Source: Paraspadella gotoi (Eukaryota > Chaetognatha). Taken from it: a stretch of DNA of 64,000 nucleotides. Every line of letters begins with the position of its first letter. The stretch's first letter is position 1. The position numbers and the translations under genes are program-made. Shown in pieces: positions 12,858 to 26,409 of the stretch. A model generated the notes under the pieces. The model was not told the origin of the DNA and searched no databases. It worked only from the letters and a program-made list of their open reading frames with translations. Where the stretch lies: contig CM119266.1 in assembly GCA_051294375.1 (NCBI GenBank), forward strand, positions 19,913,657 to 19,977,656, given 5' to 3'.

Positions 12858-12901
12858 GGAGAGGGAGAGGGAGAGAGACAGAGGGAGAGAGAGAGAGAGA
12901 A
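12826..12901. repeat. (GA)n-rich tract
   Basis: Impure GA repeat with AGGGAG interruptions. Confidence 0.9.
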
Positions 12902-13002
12902 AGCATTTCCTAAGAAATTTTTATTCACCCAAAATGCGGTCACTCTGCCTTGTTAAGATGTTTTTAAATTAAAAATTGCGCTGAGATTCTGTGCTTTGCT
13001 TT

Positions 13003-13134
<132 letters not shown>

Positions 13135-14507
13135 AACCCCCTTTTCACATCCCTACTTCACAAGCTTCTCTTTCCTTTTCGCCCAATTATCGCCAGAATT
13201 TTTTATCTGGATTGGGCTCTGTTTGGGCTTTCATTTGCCAGTTTAACCTCTTATGAGCTTCTATGGTTAACGTACTTTTTTCGTGGGCTAATTTTCAAAA
13301 TTTCTATATGTTATTTATTATATTAAATTATTAGACTTTTTATCATTTAAAAAATGAAGAGTACCTTAGTTCTAATTTTTATAATTCGTAAACAAAAAAT
13401 TACGGAATTGATTTCAGTAATAAATATAATATAATAAATGAGCTATCCTCCCCCTCCCTTTCGACAGCATATGGGATACTTTGGAATATAGTTAGTTATA
13501 TATAGATTTGTCATACATTTTTTAATTATTTTTTGTATTTTATTTTTAAATTATTTTCAGTCGTTTCGTTTTCGATTAAGTCAGAATAAAAAACACAATT
13601 TGGTTAAATTCAGCTATTTAAAAATGTTTAAATCAATATTATCAAGTTTCTGGCTTAAAACCTTACAATAAATGAAAACCCTAAGTAATTTTCGGTTCAT
13701 TCATTCATTCATTCATTCATTCTATCGATTAAGATCTCGTTTTGCGTTTCGTTGTTTTGTCCTGTTGGGCGTCATAACAATTTCTATCAATTTGTTTCTC
13801 CAAACGATAGAGAAATTAAAAAGTTATAGAAAGTTGATTCAAACTTGATGTGATTGGTAAGACTAATAGTAGGTAAAAGGAGCTTCTTTCTAGAATTTGG
13901 TAATATTTACTTACTTAACAACATTGTTGGGTTCTTTTCTGTTATATTTAAGTTTTAAATGAAGAAGCCCTTTTGTTTAAAATATCAAGCAAACTACTTC
14001 GTTTTATAATTCGGGATTTCTGGGCGGGCTGAGCTGAGATTGAAGAAACGACTTTTCTTGGGTGACTCAAAAGTCAATGGCGCAGTTAAGGTTAGATGTG
14101 ATAACTGAGAAGTGAAGGGTGATGATAGTCAACGTGAGAAGTTGACTTTCGACACAAACGGCCCGTTTCTTTGAGACTAGATGATCATTAACTTTAGTGG
14201 GGAGATTCGGTTAGGATTCTTGTGGGATAATGGTATTCTCGGTTATCAGAATAGTGGTTAAAGTCATCATCATCATCGTCTCTTTATCATCATCATCATC
14301 ACCGGATTTCGACGAATTACAACGATATTCCCAGGACGATTTTCAGAAATGATATCATCGTCTCGCGATCGTTTTTCACGCCTTTGTGTTCCTCCGCCCG
14401 TTAATCTTCCTCTTCCTCTTCCTTATGCCCTTTGATTAACACGAATACATCCTCCGATGTTCTTTTTTCTAAATCTTGACCCCTATCTTCGTGACCCCGG
14501 CCAAAAT

Positions 14508-14583
14508 CTGGTGGGGAGAGATGGGGGGAGATGGGAAGAGATGGGGGGAGATGGGAAGAGATGGGGGGAGATGGGGAGAGTTT
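14508..14583 (+). repeat. G-rich minisatellite, ~20-bp unit
   Basis: Repeats of GGGGGGAGATGGGAAGAGAT. The matching array in block A' (about 37686-37775) is longer and corrupted by insertions. Confidence 0.85.
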
Positions 14584-16071
14584 TACAGGCCTCGCTAAAT
14601 CGGGGACTAGTCTTCTTCTCTTGTAATTGTTTTTCTTCCGCGTTGCTGTTATTGTTAGTTTTATGTTTTCTTTTAAATCCGAAATTTGTAGCTGAATAAA
14701 TTTGATCGTAACAGTTTCAGAAATTGTATTTTCTTTGCAGTAACACCATTATAAATTTTTTAAATTTTAAAATGAGTTTTTCTTTAAATTAAAAATATTT
14801 AGTTTCGCCGAAAAAAAAACTTTTTCTAAAATAATTCGTATGATATTTTAATGTTAATGCCATTAGGGATAAGACTACTAAGTAGAATTGTACACACTAA
14901 GGAACCTCAGCATAATTATTTTTCTAGCCCCACTACCCAGCCTTAAAATAAGACGGTGGCACGATAAAACCTTTCCCTTTGTCTTTGAGTATAATTTATA
15001 TATAAGTTATACTAAAAATTAGATTTTTCTCTAATCATTAATTATTCATTTTTTGTTGTATATCCGTGGTATTATTATTTTTAAATAATGCGAATCTCAC
15101 CAGTTGGAAAGAAATTCGGCTCTTTAATCTCATTATCAAGGTAAAGGTATATTATATGTACAATAGTGTCGTTTAGAAAAATATGCGCGAAACAGTTTTC
15201 AAACGAATTAAAATTGAATAATAATTGGGTCTTTGTTTTCCGCCACAAGTGCCGCTTTCCTGTTATTATTTCATTTTCTCATAAATTCACTGCAGCATCT
15301 GCCTTTCATTTGACGATTATGACGACGACGACGACGACCACGTCGTCGTGAATATACTTTGTGAGGTTTCACACACTAAAGGGGAAGGAACGCAATTTTT
15401 AGGACAAAAAAAAAAAAAGAAAAACTTTGAGAAATAATGTCGCGACTGCTTTGAACCATTTGACTAATGAGCAAATCGGATTATAATTATATTTTTAGAT
15501 ATTTAATATATTTTTTATATTGACTTTATATTAATTTTATAATAATTTGGCTTAAAATGTTTTAATACTAATATGGAATATAACAGTATTAACTATAATT
15601 AAGGATAGTGGTCGTATGATCAATGAAATTGGTACAATCAATATAACAATTATCCATTCATTTAATAATATAATAATAATATAGTATAATAATAATATAA
15701 TATAATTTAATATAATTTTTCAGGAGATTTTCAACCATAAAAGGGTTTTTAAAACATAACGGCAAATCCATAATTCAAAAGGAGTTTATGTTTTGTAGCA
15801 ACTTTATTGTCAGCTTGCGAACGATAAATCAGAAACTTGAATGAGGACTTTGGGGATCAATGAGCTTTTCGTATAGTTCTTTAATCTTTTGTTTCTGCCG
15901 GGATACGAAGCGAGGTGGATATTTCAGCTTAAAAAATTAAGAAAGATTAGAATAAGATTTAATAAATATATGTAAATTTTTTGTGAATTCGTTATGATGT
16001 ACTTATTTCTCTTTGGAATTGTTACACAATACACATGGGGAAAAGGATTAGCCAAAACAGCGTCCTTCCTT

Positions 16072-16073
<2 letters not shown>

Positions 16074-16142
<69 letters not shown>

Positions 16143-16149
16143 CTCTCTC
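16074..16149. repeat. (CT)n microsatellite
   Basis: CT repeat interrupted twice by an extra T. Confidence 0.9.
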
Positions 16150-17719
16150 CCTCCCGCCCTCTCTTTTCGATGTTTACAGATTTTCCCGAGATTTGGCAAT
16201 ATTAATGTTAACCCCCACAAGAAAAGAATTATAAAATTCCTTTCCTATTCAGCTTCGAGTTTGTCCCTTCGCGTAATGAAAAAAGTTTTTGTTACGTAAA
16301 TTACATTAGTGGCCCATAATTAAGCAGCGAAAGGAAAATAACGGTTCGGTGCGTCGACAAAGACTCAGACTGGAAAACCCCGCCGAATGAAGCCCAACAT
16401 AGAATGCCTCTTTATAGGGGTTTTTGGGGGTTGCGTAATTCAATGTTTCAGATTTTATGAAAAATAAACAAATCAAAGTTACAAGCAACGTTCGACTCGT
16501 GTAAAGAAAAGAATTAAGTCAAAGATTTTTTCCCATGATTTTTGACCACGTTTTGCCTTGAATTCTATTTTAATTTTTACGTAATTTTGAGCGCTTCATT
16601 ATTTTCTCTCCTAGTTCATGAAACGCCATTTTTTTTTAAATTGCGTCTGAAAAAAAGAAGGAAAAATGGATGAACATTGAGCATAAAAAAAAGCGATAGA
16701 TATCCGACTCCAACCTGATTACGCAACCGTCAGACTCTGACTTCTCTTCCTACATTCTCCAATCGTCATCCCACATTTTAGTTTAAAATTTCCAATATTT
16801 CCGTCAAGTTAATATTCAGGTTAAATTTTAATTTAAGAATTAAAGAACAAAAAGTGGCGCTCTCGAAAAAAAAAAGAGCGAGTATGGTGGAGTGAAATCC
16901 AGCAACCGTTTATCAGCAGCTATTGGTGCAGGAGACACACCATTCGCCTCCCGGTCCAGGGTTTTAGCCCGCCTAGCTGTTAAGAGAGACGGAGCGCTGA
17001 ACCCCCCTGTAACATCCTGATCTGAAGCTCTGGGACTGCTTTTATTGGTCGGTGTTATCAATTACTCATAACAAATATTCTGGTCCTATAAGCGAATTAT
17101 TTTGTCTCGTAATTTTAATAACAGCCCCAGCGAAAAAATGGCAATATCATTTTATCATTAAATCATGATTAAGCAATAGTTTCTTTAATGATTTGTTTAA
17201 TGATTTGTTTTCAAACCCTCTGGGCCCGGCGGATCTGCATTTGGGAAAAACCATAGACTACGAGATAGGTTCGGCCGAATACCGAATCCTCATTTCGACT
17301 CAAAAGGACTCACGGAAACCAAATCTCTTGTTTTTCAGTTTCGCCGCTTATTTGTTCAAAGGATAAAAACATAACATCAGTTTATTATCTGAATTTAAAA
17401 AAAAATAATGATAGAAAGAAAAAAAGAAACGAAGAAATAAAAAAGAAAGTTTAAAAGGAAAGAAATTGTTGGCCGGTTACTCAGATCAGTAATGCTACGC
17501 CGCATTCCTATTTTTGTTTTGACAAAAAATCTAGGGAGAAATTCGTCGAATGATGAAATTCCCTCTGGTGGTAAAAAAAGTAAGGCATGACAGACGAAAA
17601 GAAGGGGAGAGAGAATGGGTTGAAGGAAAACGGGTCCGATCAGTGGGGTAGGCAGAAAATGGTTGAGGGCTTTCCAGAAAAAAACAATATGACAATAATT
17701 AAAGAATATAAACTTTATA

Positions 17720-17740
17720 AAGAGAGAGAGAGAGAGAGAA

Positions 17741-17830
<90 letters not shown>
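17720..17830. repeat. (GA)n microsatellite (partner 41710-41812)
   Basis: GA repeat of about 110 bp; the A' copy is slightly shorter and less pure. Confidence 0.9.
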
Positions 17831-17834
<4 letters not shown>

Positions 17835-18581
17835 TTAAATGGGGGGAAAAGAGAGAAAGAGATAAAATAGACGAGTGTACTGTACATTGTACAATATGGT
17901 TGAAACTCTTTACCTCCAACGTAAACAAATTGGCGGGGCTCTGGAAATTCGAAGAGACCTTGAAAAAGAAAAAAATGTTAGGGGTGTTGACTGTTGAGGC
18001 GATGAGGGTTAATATAAAGAGGTACGTGGTGAAGCAAATAGAAAATCTAACATAAGATTAAGATATCTGTTATCACGTTGGCCCGCAGACAATAAAAATT
18101 AAAGTGTTTCTCTCTCTTTTTCTCTCTTTCTCTCTAATTGTCTCCATTTTCAACTATCGGTGGGGCTTAGATTTAAAAACAAAAATCAACAAAAGCAGAA
18201 TCGTAAAAATTATAAAATAAAAGTACTCCAAAAAGTTATAGAGGCGAAATAATTTTCTTGAAAAAAATTATAGAATTTTAAAAGTATAGCTATACAAAGA
18301 AATAAATGAAAAAGTAAAATTACGTGTTTTCTCTACTCGATTTTTGTTCTCAAGTCGCCGAAAACGGTTCTCGTAGGTCTTTTCCTCTGGAGGAGAAGAA
18401 ACAAAAAAAAAATCTCGAGACCAAAAAACAAAAGGCAGAAACCACAGAATAATCTTTTCCGACGAATGCAACGTTTTTTTCGTTTAGATTTTCAAATCTG
18501 GTTTGACATTTTTCGTTTATTTCTCGCGACTGCGAAGTCAAAACGCACCTGCGCTTCGAATGAAAAGCTTGTATGTAAATA

Positions 18582-19050
18582 CAGGGTTCGGACTTAAAAC
18601 TTACCCCCCCTTAGGAAAAATTATTAATTCCCTCGATAATTTGTACTTATTGATAATATATCGGAAAAATTTGGTTTTATATATTACTTGATTGGTCATT
18701 TTATTTCACGTTTAGCTTATGTCAGCTACTCATTTATGAAGTATACCTTCCTTAGAGATGAGTAGACGATATGAAAGTCTTTACATTCTTGGTACCACGG
18801 TATATTCAATAATGGGTCGAGATTGATGTAATTACGGTTACAAGTACTGTTGAGAGTTACATTTAATTCGCCCCATACTGCAAATCCAAATAAATTTAGT
18901 TACTGTATTATAAGGGGCATAATTGCTTCCCATACTAATGTTTTTCGACATAGCAAAACGAAATACAATTCAACAGATAGAAAAATTTTATAAAACAATT
19001 GTACTTGGGGGAGGATCAATTAGGGGGGTAAGATTCAAGTCCGAACTCTG
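18582..19050. mobile_element. hAT-like MITE, copy in block A
   Basis: Termini are inverted repeats of about 35 bp: left CAGGGTTCGGACTT..., right (reverse complement) CAGAGTTCGGACTT..., followed on both by a CTTACCCCCC-like stretch. The 469-bp interior is non-coding and AT-rich. CAGGG termini are typical of hAT elements, but an exact 8-bp target duplication is not visible (TGTAAATA versus TAAACTAA), so the superfamily is inferred. Confidence 0.6.
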
Positions 19051-19747
19051 TAAACTAAATACACGAATGAATAAAAAATTTTAAACATGGATGTCAAATT
19101 TGACACTTGTTGTCAAGACGATAGGAATAAGAATTGCATCGTAAAACTGTTGTCAATAATTCAATATAATAGTAATGAAAAATACAAAAAAATATGATTT
19201 GTCAAACGTTTATTCGCAATTGATAGGAAGTAAATTGCCAGAGTATCTCAAATAACATTTGGTAATCAATTAGATAAAGTAAGTTACCTTTAAAAAAAAA
19301 TCATTGTTCTCTTAATTTTATTCAAGAAAAATTTTAAAAGGGATTGGATTGGAAATGGTTCTGTCGGTGCGTTTTCTTCCGTCTCTCTTGCATGAAGATG
19401 ATGATGATGATCATGATGATGACGCTAGATAACTATTAAACTGGTAATGGTCAGTAAGGAATTAGAAAAAAACAGGAAATGGTAAATTTGACCCCAAAAA
19501 AAAAAAAAAATTGCAGGTTTGTAGCACATGTACAATTTGTACATTTTTCAACTGCGCTTTGCGCTCAGCGCGCGTGGTTGTCTTCAAACGAAGAGGATAA
19601 AACAAAAAATTGATTTGAGGTTGAAAAAAAGGTAAGTTACGTCACAACTCAAATGACTTAATCCTAAAAGTAAAGAGATGAGCATCCTCATTACCTTATA
19701 CTACAAATAACAGCATCAGTATTAGGGGCTCTGAGATCGATACTTTC

Positions 19748-19757
19748 NNNNNNNNNN
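19748..19757. other. Assembly gap (10 N)
   Basis: The matching place in block A' (about 43679-43877) has about 190 bp of sequence, so the N count is not the true gap length. Confidence 0.9.
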
Positions 19758-20928
19758 GCTGATTATCATAGAATCCCTCTGAGGTTGTTGGAAAAGTTTC
19801 AAATGTTTGAGATTGATTTGAAAAAATATGGAGAAAAAATTCATTAACCGACAAATTTGGTTCTTAAAAAATTATTTATGGTAATTGAACGACTTTTGCT
19901 ATTAAAAAGAAATTGACCTAACTTAATATTTTTTTGATATTTATATTATAAGTAATAGGTGTATGTTTGCTAAATATAAAATCATTAATTTAATCTCTTT
20001 AAAAGTGCGCTAAGCAAATTAAGATCGGAAAATCGATCAAAGAAAAGAATCTTATGATAATTTCTGAAGAATATCGAATTCTCTTTTATTTTTTTTTGAA
20101 TGAAAAACATTTTTAAATTTCTCAAAATGGTGGACGAATGCGGATGAGATTAAATTAGTAACTGATTAGTGAGAAGATATATCATTAGGAACTAAATCTA
20201 GTTGATTGAAATCGGCTGAAATTCGATGAGTTTTTACTATGTTTTTTATATCATACATAGTGACATATTATGAAAATCTTTTTTTTATTTGTTAACAAAC
20301 TAGACAAAGTGCTGATACCATAACAAAGTCAAATAATTTTTCTCTTCCACCCATGTGGGTGAAACAAACCTCTCAAAGACTCACCCAAAATAGAGATTTG
20401 CTTATAACTTGAGAAAGAATAATTTTTGGAAACTGGTATCTTACCTTAGACTTTGTAGCATTATTATGGAAAGACTGAATAGGTATTCATGCCCGTATGT
20501 TCAAGTGGCTTTTATCCGGTTTTATTTTTTTTTTGGATCACTGTGCACCGTCGCAAAGGGAAGGTGCAAGAAGTCAACAAAAAATCCGAGGATAAAAATT
20601 GATTTCGAAAAAGACAAGGCAGGTTTTCAATTCATTAATTTTTTTTTTTCTTATCAGTTTCATAGACCTTCTGGATTGGCCAAGGGCACATGCGTCCTAA
20701 ACGTCCACGGCCTGGATTCCTCACCTCTTCCCAACACCTCGTCGAGATCCCTAAAATCCTAACCCGTCGAGTAAACGAGCAAGTTATCGTCCCTCGTCTT
20801 CATTTTTCCGAAAGGTTTTTCATTAACGAAACGGTTTACAGTTTATTAAAAGTTCAATGAGACAATCGCAAGAGTAATTTTGAGGATTCAACTCTCGATT
20901 TTTCCGACTCTCCAGCAATCGGCCGCTT

Positions 20929-21136
20929 TCAATCGGTGCAAGCCTTCCATTCTCTTTTTATCTTTCCTCTGTTGTCGTCGTCCTCGTCGCAGTAATCGTC
21001 AATTTTTATCTGCTTCATTTTAACCGCGACTCCGGGTCGGACGAGCTCCAGGTGCTCCCCGGTAAGGTTTTTGCGGACGGCGATTTTGACTCTGTGGTTG
21101 AGAAATTGAGAGAATGTTATGGTTTCTTTCGGACGT

Positions 21137-21172
<36 letters not shown>

Positions 21173-24100
21173 TCACCTGAGCTGATACCGTAAAACATAA
21201 GCTCGGTCGCTCATGAACTCCTGAACGGGTTGGAACTTGATAAAGATGTTCCTTTAAATGAAATTTTATTTAGTTTTTTTCAGAAAACTCATTTTTGGCA
21301 AGATTTGGAATTTAAACGTGAATTGTTTTTTTTTCGTCTCCGCTTGCTATATAAGGAAAATGAAAGATTTAAAATAATTTTTTTTTAATTTATAGAGAAA
21401 TATTTGGAAGTCGATGAAGGACGAAAAGCCTTCTAAATATTGCGTTTCGTCAATAAATTAAATAATATTATTCTAAATCTTTAATTTTCTTTACGGCAAG
21501 CCGAGACCAAAAACAATTTAAATTCAAAATTGAGAGAGAAGACTCGAAAAAGAGTCGAAACATGTCCGTTTCAGAAATTAAACTCGTTGTTTGTAAACAA
21601 CGAGTCATAATGGTCTCCCAGATTCGCTAATCGTTCCCTAATCACTATATACTATAAAATAAAATATAATATCAGAATAAGATCAATTCAGTAACTCGAC
21701 GAAAGGTCCATCGGCCCTAGCCTTTGGCTATTATTTTTTTTTTTTTTTTGGGGGGGGGGGGTGAGGGCACAAATTATTCACCTTTGGATGATTCCCGTAT
21801 CACTGACGCCAGGCAAAGTTTTTAGGAGAGGTTCATAAACAATCGCCATCGAAGTTCTCATGCCTGAAAGGCGAGGATACCAATTCATTTTTTTTTTTAG
21901 TCTCCGTATTTTGACCTACCTCGAAAAAAGAATCTCTAGGAAGTAGGATTGCGACGGCGTCTCTCTATTAAAAGAGCCGACCGAACGACCTCCGCTTCCT
22001 TAGAAATCCTTAAATCCTCATCGAATTTATCCGCAATTATGTCCACATTTATCCACAATTATCCACATTATCCACATTTATGATCGTGACCTGGTGACAG
22101 GAAGAACTTCTTCGGAGGCACCAATCTCACTTGCGCGTAATTTCCGATCATCAGTTCGTCTTGACTCGGAAGAGTCACGATAATTCGAGCTCCATTATCT
22201 GAGTTAGAAAATTAAATATTTACCTTATTGCTTCTTGAGTTAAATTTAAAAAAAAATGCGTATACAGATTCGAATATTTTTTACGCCTCCAGTGCCACTA
22301 GTTTCAATCTCGCCTGTAAAATTGCAAAGTTCCACCGTAACGGATTCCTTCTTTTGTTCGTGAACGTTAATGATAACATGATGAGGATATACTTCAAACC
22401 GCTCACCGCCTAATCGATTATTGTATTATTAATGTATTAATTCATTTAGGCATTTATTCATCAATTTAATACCGTGCGATAAAAGCAATTGCGAGTCCTG
22501 GCTCGGTACAGTGACGAGAGAGGGCAGTCGCTCGGATATATAATACTCGTCTGAAAAAAAAAATTTAGTATTTTTTTTTCAGGCTCATTTTCAACTCTTT
22601 GGTCGGTCGGTCTCTGTCGGGTTATCTGTCTAAAACTATCAATTAAAATTATATTAAAGACTTTTTATGTGCATACATATCATACTTGTGCAATCATATA
22701 ATAATTATAAAATCAGTCATACTTATATACAGAAACTTAATATAGCATAATGTATTAAATATTAAATCCTTTTAGGTGATACTTAGCAGGATAATTAACA
22801 ATTAATTAAACCATGAGATGCTTTTCGAGCATGTATTTTTCACTTATAATGGCACAACGTCACGAACGAGCCAGTTCTTGTTTTGGTTAGTTTTTAATTC
22901 TCACTACTCACTACTACCAGCGATGCCGACTCGCTGGCTAGAATCCCTGAACGAGGGCCGGTTTTTGTAGGAGACTCTCTTCCCCTCTTCATTGAGTCCA
23001 GTGGACATAGACACAAAGGGTTTTCCGCCGCATGCGCCGAATCGACCGAGAGAGTCATTGCGCAGGTGCCCGCCGACGCGAAAGAGTGAACCCGTGGAGG
23101 TGCAATTGATGCGGGAACCTGTACAACTGGGTGATTGAAACATCCTCGACTCCTCCATCATAATGATGCGTTCGTAGCTCTTCGTGTAGTAGTTTTGCGC
23201 CTTAAAAAAAAATGTTGAAATAATCCAATAATAAGAAAATGAGAGAGAGAATCCTTTTTGACAATCGTCCTTGCCTCTTCGATTGCTTTAGCGACCAATT
23301 TCTTGGCGATCTTATCTATCCTTTCCATTCTTTGTTTCATGAGAGATTCTGGACGAAGATGCACCGGTTTCCAGTCAGAGAGAAAGTAGCAGCCAAACTC
23401 GGCGCCAGGTTCGCGGAGCCGGCGCCACTCTTCCAGCGTCGATTGACGCATCCGTTGGATGTTGCGCTGCCATCTAGAGAATAAAAAGGGAAACAGAAGA
23501 TTAAAAAATGGACGAAAGAGAAAAAAAGAGGGGAAAGAAATGAAGTCAACAAGGAACGGTTATTCCAAGGTGTTTCGCCGCATTACTTTTCTTTTTACTT
23601 ATCATGTCATTTATTCCTTATGGTTTATAAGATTTCTTTAAAACCAAAAGGCGGCGCCAGTAGTCGCTGAGATTTGATTTTTAACAAATGAGCTACAAAC
23701 TATAGGCAAGTTATAAGCGTTTTTAACGTAAGTGGGACAGACCGACGGACAGACATACCGACGGATCGACCGACCGACCGAAAAGTGACTTATAGAGTTG
23801 CTAAAAAAAAATAGAGGACGCCGTCGCGAACCTATCTTCGTTCTTGTCGATCTCCCAGGGTTCCCTGTACATTCTCCAGAGATTTTCCGAATCCTGGATG
23901 TGCAGCAAGTCGTCCAGTTGAAAGACTATTCGTTCTAGGGTTTGATCCCAATACGACATCCGCATGTCCGCTGGCTTCGGACAACACATCCAGCAGAAAG
24001 TCCAAGCCTCAGTTTCTGACGCTTGGGTGTAGCAGGTGCAACGGGCTTTTGGTTGACCGAAGCTGTACAGTGGCATTCGTAAATTTTAAAGCACCGCTTT

Positions 24101-26338
24101 TTCATTCTTTTAATTTTTTTGTAATTTGGATATTTTTTTCATATTCCCACCCGGGGCGAAAATTTCCCAGGTGGTCAAGTGGTCGCGGTGGAATGGCCGG
24201 AACTGAAAAAAAAAATAAGGGTTTGAAGATGGCCTGAGTCTGTTGTATGGTTCGTATAATAGTCATCATTTACATCGTTATTCATCCATATAATAAATAT
24301 TTTCATTAGAGTAAAATTATGTAGAGATATGGCTCGTCGTTTCTATGGATTTACCTTTTGTTTACCATTTTTCATTGTTTTCAGAAGCATTTCAGATGGA
24401 ATCAGAACCAGGAATGGAATCGGAACCGCGACTCGGATAAAATTTACCAAGGACCCGCTGATTGGATGAATCATCTTCGGAATCAGCCAATGAGAAGACG
24501 GGCTTCATGCCATCGGGAAACGAGCCCATGTCGATGATCCGATTGTATGCTATAAATACCTTTTCTTCGGAGACTTTACTCATCTTTTTTTTATTTTTTA
24601 CCAGATATATATATAGGCTCATGTAGATACAATGACTTTCGCGCCCATCCAAAAACGACCTTTTACGAGGCGAAGATACTCCTGTCACCACCATGTCACC
24701 CCTTTATGATACCGGTCATGACAAGACCATAGACCCCACCAAAGACCTGCATGGACAGACTGGTGATCCTTTCCTCGGACTCGTGGATGCGTTGTGGACG
24801 GACTTGTGGCCTCCTTTACCGGGCCACACTTGTGGCTGACAATCTCGGCGACCACGGACCAAGGCGCTGACCTTCGGCCCCAAACATCATCTTCAGATAC
24901 GGCGGTGCGGCGTTCGTGGCGCTCGTTCAGCGGCGCCAGACGCTGCCGCGCCCACTTCCGGCGATGTCTTCGAGGGACGAGACGGAGGAACTTCCTAGGT
25001 AACAGCAGGACGGGAGGAGAGCGAATGACAGCACCGGCGAGCGAGGCAAGATCACTGACAGTAAAATGTCGTTTTTGGACGGGCGAGAAAGTCCTAGTAT
25101 TGAGGCGACTACCACCGGTCTTTCTCTCTAACTTTCTCTCTAACTCCAAGTCTACTTGAGCCTATAATATATCTATATATATATCTATATATATATATCT
25201 ATATATATCTGGTCAAGAGAAAAAAAGATATAATAAATAATAATATTAATAAATAACATAATAAGAATAATAAATATTATAATTGTAGCTGCCTAATTGA
25301 ACATAACAACTACAACAACAACAACAACAACGACGACGACAATGAGCGAATATCGTCAATCTCAAACTCACCAATTGACCGTTCCGTGGGCCAACTTATT
25401 TGACCCACACAACTGAACTCTTTTATTATTGTTTTCTCTCACCGTGAATAGTTTTCCTTTGTTTTGTCTCTGTTTTTAACTGTTTGATGATTTTTCGAAT
25501 CATTATATTTCTCTCAAAAGATACATGAAACTTGTCTCAATAATTCCAAATATTTTCGCCAAGTAAGTCTCTTCAATTGGTGAGCCCGACGTGATCACCA
25601 ATTGAAGAGACTTACTTGGCGAAAATATTTGGAATTATTGAAACAAGTTTCATGTATCTTTTGAGAGAAATATAATGATTCGAAAAATCAGTTGTGTGGG
25701 TCAAATAAGTTGGCCCACGGAACGGTCAAGTGGTGAGTTTGAGATTGACGATATTCGCTCATTGTCGTCGTCGTCGTTGTTGTTGTTGTTGTAGTTGTTA
25801 TGTTCAATTAGGCAGCTACATAATAAATATCGCCATATTCATCAATCAATCAAGTTAACAGTTATAATGAATATTGAGTCCATTGTTCTCACAGTTGTTG
25901 ACGAAAAGAAGGAAGGCGTAAGATTTAGGTTTGATGTTTTCCTCTATGAAACGAGCGGCCGTCAATCCGTACAGACGCCTTAAATCTCGGCTCGTTAAAC
26001 CTTGGGGAGGCGAACGGGCGGGATAAGAGAAGGTAGGTTCGTGATTTGAGTCGCGTAAGTCACTTTTGATTAGTTGCAGCCTGAAGCCGAATTCTTTGTC
26101 GAGATCTTCATCGTTGCTCCAAGAGAAGGGTCGCCATTTCTTTGCTTCGACGACGGATCTCTTATAAGTCTTAGGATCGAGAATCACCACAGCTGCAGGA
26201 GAACGAAATCGCAGAGTCATTTAAACTTTAAATTAAAGTGAACGCGACCTCATAGATCCTTTTCATGAATCTGTCCTGAAATGAAGATTATTATTATTTT
26301 TATTATTATTTTTATTATTATTATTATTTTTATTTTTA

Positions 26339-26409
<71 letters not shown>

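Noticed and set aside
17210-17330. Plus-strand stretch PADLHLGKTIDYEIGSAEYR (repeated at 41216-41330)
   Set aside because: No acceptor upstream, and another frame and the opposite strand are also open, so coding status cannot be supported.
20560-20762. Plus-strand stretch ending FHRPSGLAKGTCVLNVHGLD... (repeated at 44630-44847)
   Set aside because: It has a possible TTATCAG acceptor and a stop, but no partner exons on the plus strand; it lies just downstream of the SPAG17-like stop.
24392-24600. Minus-strand ORF with IAYNRIIDMGSFPDGMKPVF as an extra SPAG17-like exon (E31)
   Set aside because: E30 joins E32 directly in phase, and no acceptor gives this frame the right phase; part of it overlaps the inverted-repeat arm.
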